Positions 62,994-64,000 of a DNA stretch of 64,000 nt are shown in pieces (position 1 is the first letter of the stretch; every line of letters starts with the position of its first letter). Origin of the DNA: Pirellulales bacterium (GTDB lineage: Bacteria > Planctomycetota > Planctomycetia > Pirellulales > Lacipirellulaceae); assembly GCA_022448265.1 (NCBI GenBank), contig JAKVCC010000005.1, positions 108,314-172,313 of the forward strand, written 5' to 3'. The notes under the pieces are model-generated. The model did not search any database, was not told the origin of the DNA, and was given only the letters and a program-made list of their open reading frames with translations. The translations under genes and the position numbers were made by a program.

Positions 62994-63703
62994 AACGCAT
63001 CACCTTGGAAACTCAGGATGGTTGAGCGGGAAATCGGGTGGGAGTAATTGGAGAGGGGAGGGCGTAGCTAAACGGTAGACTATGAGGGTTAGGCAGTATT
63101 TGTGAGAATCGCAACCCTTGTTGGCTGTAGGGGGACCTTATTGGGAAGGGTGGGGCGGGTTGTCCACAGGGTCCGGAAAGGTTGGTACGTATAGGGCAAA
63201 GTAGCAGATTTCAGGGTAAAGGGCTACTCGACGTGGCGAGCGAAACGGCAGTAGAACCGTTATGAATGTATTAGTTTCTAGGGACGTCAAATTTTGCCTA
63301 ATGATTGTCCTAAACCACTTGCTCTAAATTACTTCCCGATGCTCAAGGGGGCCAACGGAGTGGGCCGATAGATTTTGATGTTGCCCGAAAAGCAACGAGG
63401 TGTGCATTTAGCACTCCACTGTTTGGCGCGTCGACCAACCGGCCTGTACTTTTTCGAATCATGGATTGATTCGACTGGTGTTGACGCCTGACCGTGGGGA
63501 TAAGCAAGAAACGGATTACTTGACTCCACCCCGACCCAAGCCGGGTCTCTCACCGAAGCCCTTCCTTGCCCATCCTAATGGGCTACCACGTCCCCCGCGA
63601 TGTCGTCTCGACCAATCCAGGGTGGGTAAGGTGACGCGTGCCCCGCGGGCACTGTCAAGTCGTTTTGAGTTTTCGTCCCCAAAGGAATAGGAGACGTTAT
63701 TCG
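62994..63703. other. Divergent intergenic region, nothing recognised
   Basis: About 710 bases between the propeller operon and the Cys-rich gene. A small GTTGC-N6-GCAAC hairpin and several TTGAC-like hexamers are present without good -10 partners. Three frames of 65-75 codons lack signals and ribosome sites and are not called. Confidence 0.4.
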
Positions 63704-64000
63704 ATGAAGTCAAAAATGTTGGGAGCGCTCATCGTAAGCGTTTGTCTGGCGGGCCAAACTCAGGGTTTTGGTCTGTTGGATACAATGCTTGGAAGTGGTT
63801 GCGGACGCGACTGCTGTGAGCCGCAATGTGGTTGTGAAGAGTCTTGCGGTTGTGCCGACGACTGCTGCGATGATGGCTGCTGCGAAGCAAGCTGTGGCTG
63901 CGATGACGGTTGCTGCGAAGCAAGTTGTGGCTGTGCTTCGAACGACTGCTGCAAGGATAAGCGAACATGCTTCTTGAGCAAGTTGTTCAGCCGTAAACAG
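63704..64000 (+). CDS. Exported Cys-rich repeat protein, truncated by the window end
   Basis: An open frame of 99 codons running off the window. The ATG is preceded by AAGGAATAGGAG and starts a signal peptide (MLGALIVSVCLAGQTQGFG). The mature part is a Cys-rich repeat with units like CCEASCGCDDG and CGCADDCCDDG, about 20 Cys in 45 residues, followed by a basic stretch (KRTCFLSKLFSRKQ). Similar exported Cys-repeat proteins occur in planctomycetes, whose cell envelopes are rich in disulfide-linked protein, so a structural wall role or metal binding is plausible (inference). Full length unknown. Confidence 0.75.
   Translation, partial: MKSKMLGALIVSVCLAGQTQGFGLLDTMLGSGCGRDCCEPQCGCEESCGCADDCCDDGCCEASCGCDDGCCEASCGCASNDCCKDKRTCFLSKLFSRKQ

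Noticed and set aside
1..64000. tRNA, rRNA or tmRNA genes
   Set aside because: I looked in the gaps for T-loop-like GGTTCGAATCC sequences with partner stems and found none; a covariance-model scan would be needed to exclude them fully.

Overview
The window reads as a chromosomal segment of a planctomycete, most likely in the order Pirellulales and perhaps near the Lacipirellulaceae. The evidence is the protein content: a DUF1559 pseudopilin-like protein with an H-x9-DG tail, a BBP7-type outer-membrane protein, three PQQ-like beta-propeller proteins, a subtilase-like protein ending in a dockerin and a PEP-CTERM sorting tail, a large exported protein opening with a LEARVML-type motif, and a 702-residue RseP. 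Base composition and codon use look even. I saw no rRNA, tRNA, CRISPR array, prophage or intact insertion sequence. The taxonomic placement is inference.

Layout. 0-9.6 kb: a PQQ propeller protein, a 1365-residue unknown protein, a coiled-coil protein with a probable restriction-endonuclease fold, an ExeA-like AAA+ ATPase and rsmE. 9.8-16.4 kb: two small exported proteins, then a sulfate-assimilation region (cysH and an Rrf2 regulator on the plus strand; cysD and a cysN-cysC fusion on the minus strand). cysH has an excellent sigma-70-like promoter embedded in inverted repeats. 16.7-23.8 kb: subtilase/dockerin/PEP-CTERM protein, DUF1559 protein with a small membrane partner, FKBP isomerase, DUF481 outer-membrane protein, YiiD_C-type thioesterase and crcB. 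24-32 kb: trpG/pabA, moeA, a dxr-rseP pair, ftsH and a small membrane protein. 32-46 kb: a 902-residue exported unknown, a DUF3311 plus sodium:solute symporter pair, an M20 peptidase, a BFD-like 2Fe-2S protein, an FHA protein, dnaE, a UDP-glucuronate decarboxylase, VanZ and tadA. 46-64 kb is accessory in character: small exported proteins, a decayed ECF sigma-factor fragment, BBP7, an SdrD/DUF11 protein, a TadE-TadE-TadG/VWA operon, decayed dockerin-protein remnants, a histone-H1-like protein, a PQQ-PQQ-pseudo-receiver operon and a Cys-rich exported protein cut by the window end.

The most novel sequence-level signal is a family of about 65-bp intergenic elements. Four copies (23824, 35370, 39985, 47472) lie in both orientations, with GTTTCAAAA/TTTTGAAAC-like ends and a conserved GGCCACAATTCT core. 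They look like a REP/MITE-type repeat, and one copy sits at the broken end of the sigma-factor remnant. Other points of interest are the operator-like palindromes around the cysH promoter, the giant protein / nuclease-fold / ATPase neighbourhood at 1.8-8.6 kb, and the envelope cluster at 48-56.4 kb.

Functions given for housekeeping genes rest on recognised family motifs. Start sites were chosen by Shine-Dalgarno match, signal peptide position and family length, and several use GTG or TTG.
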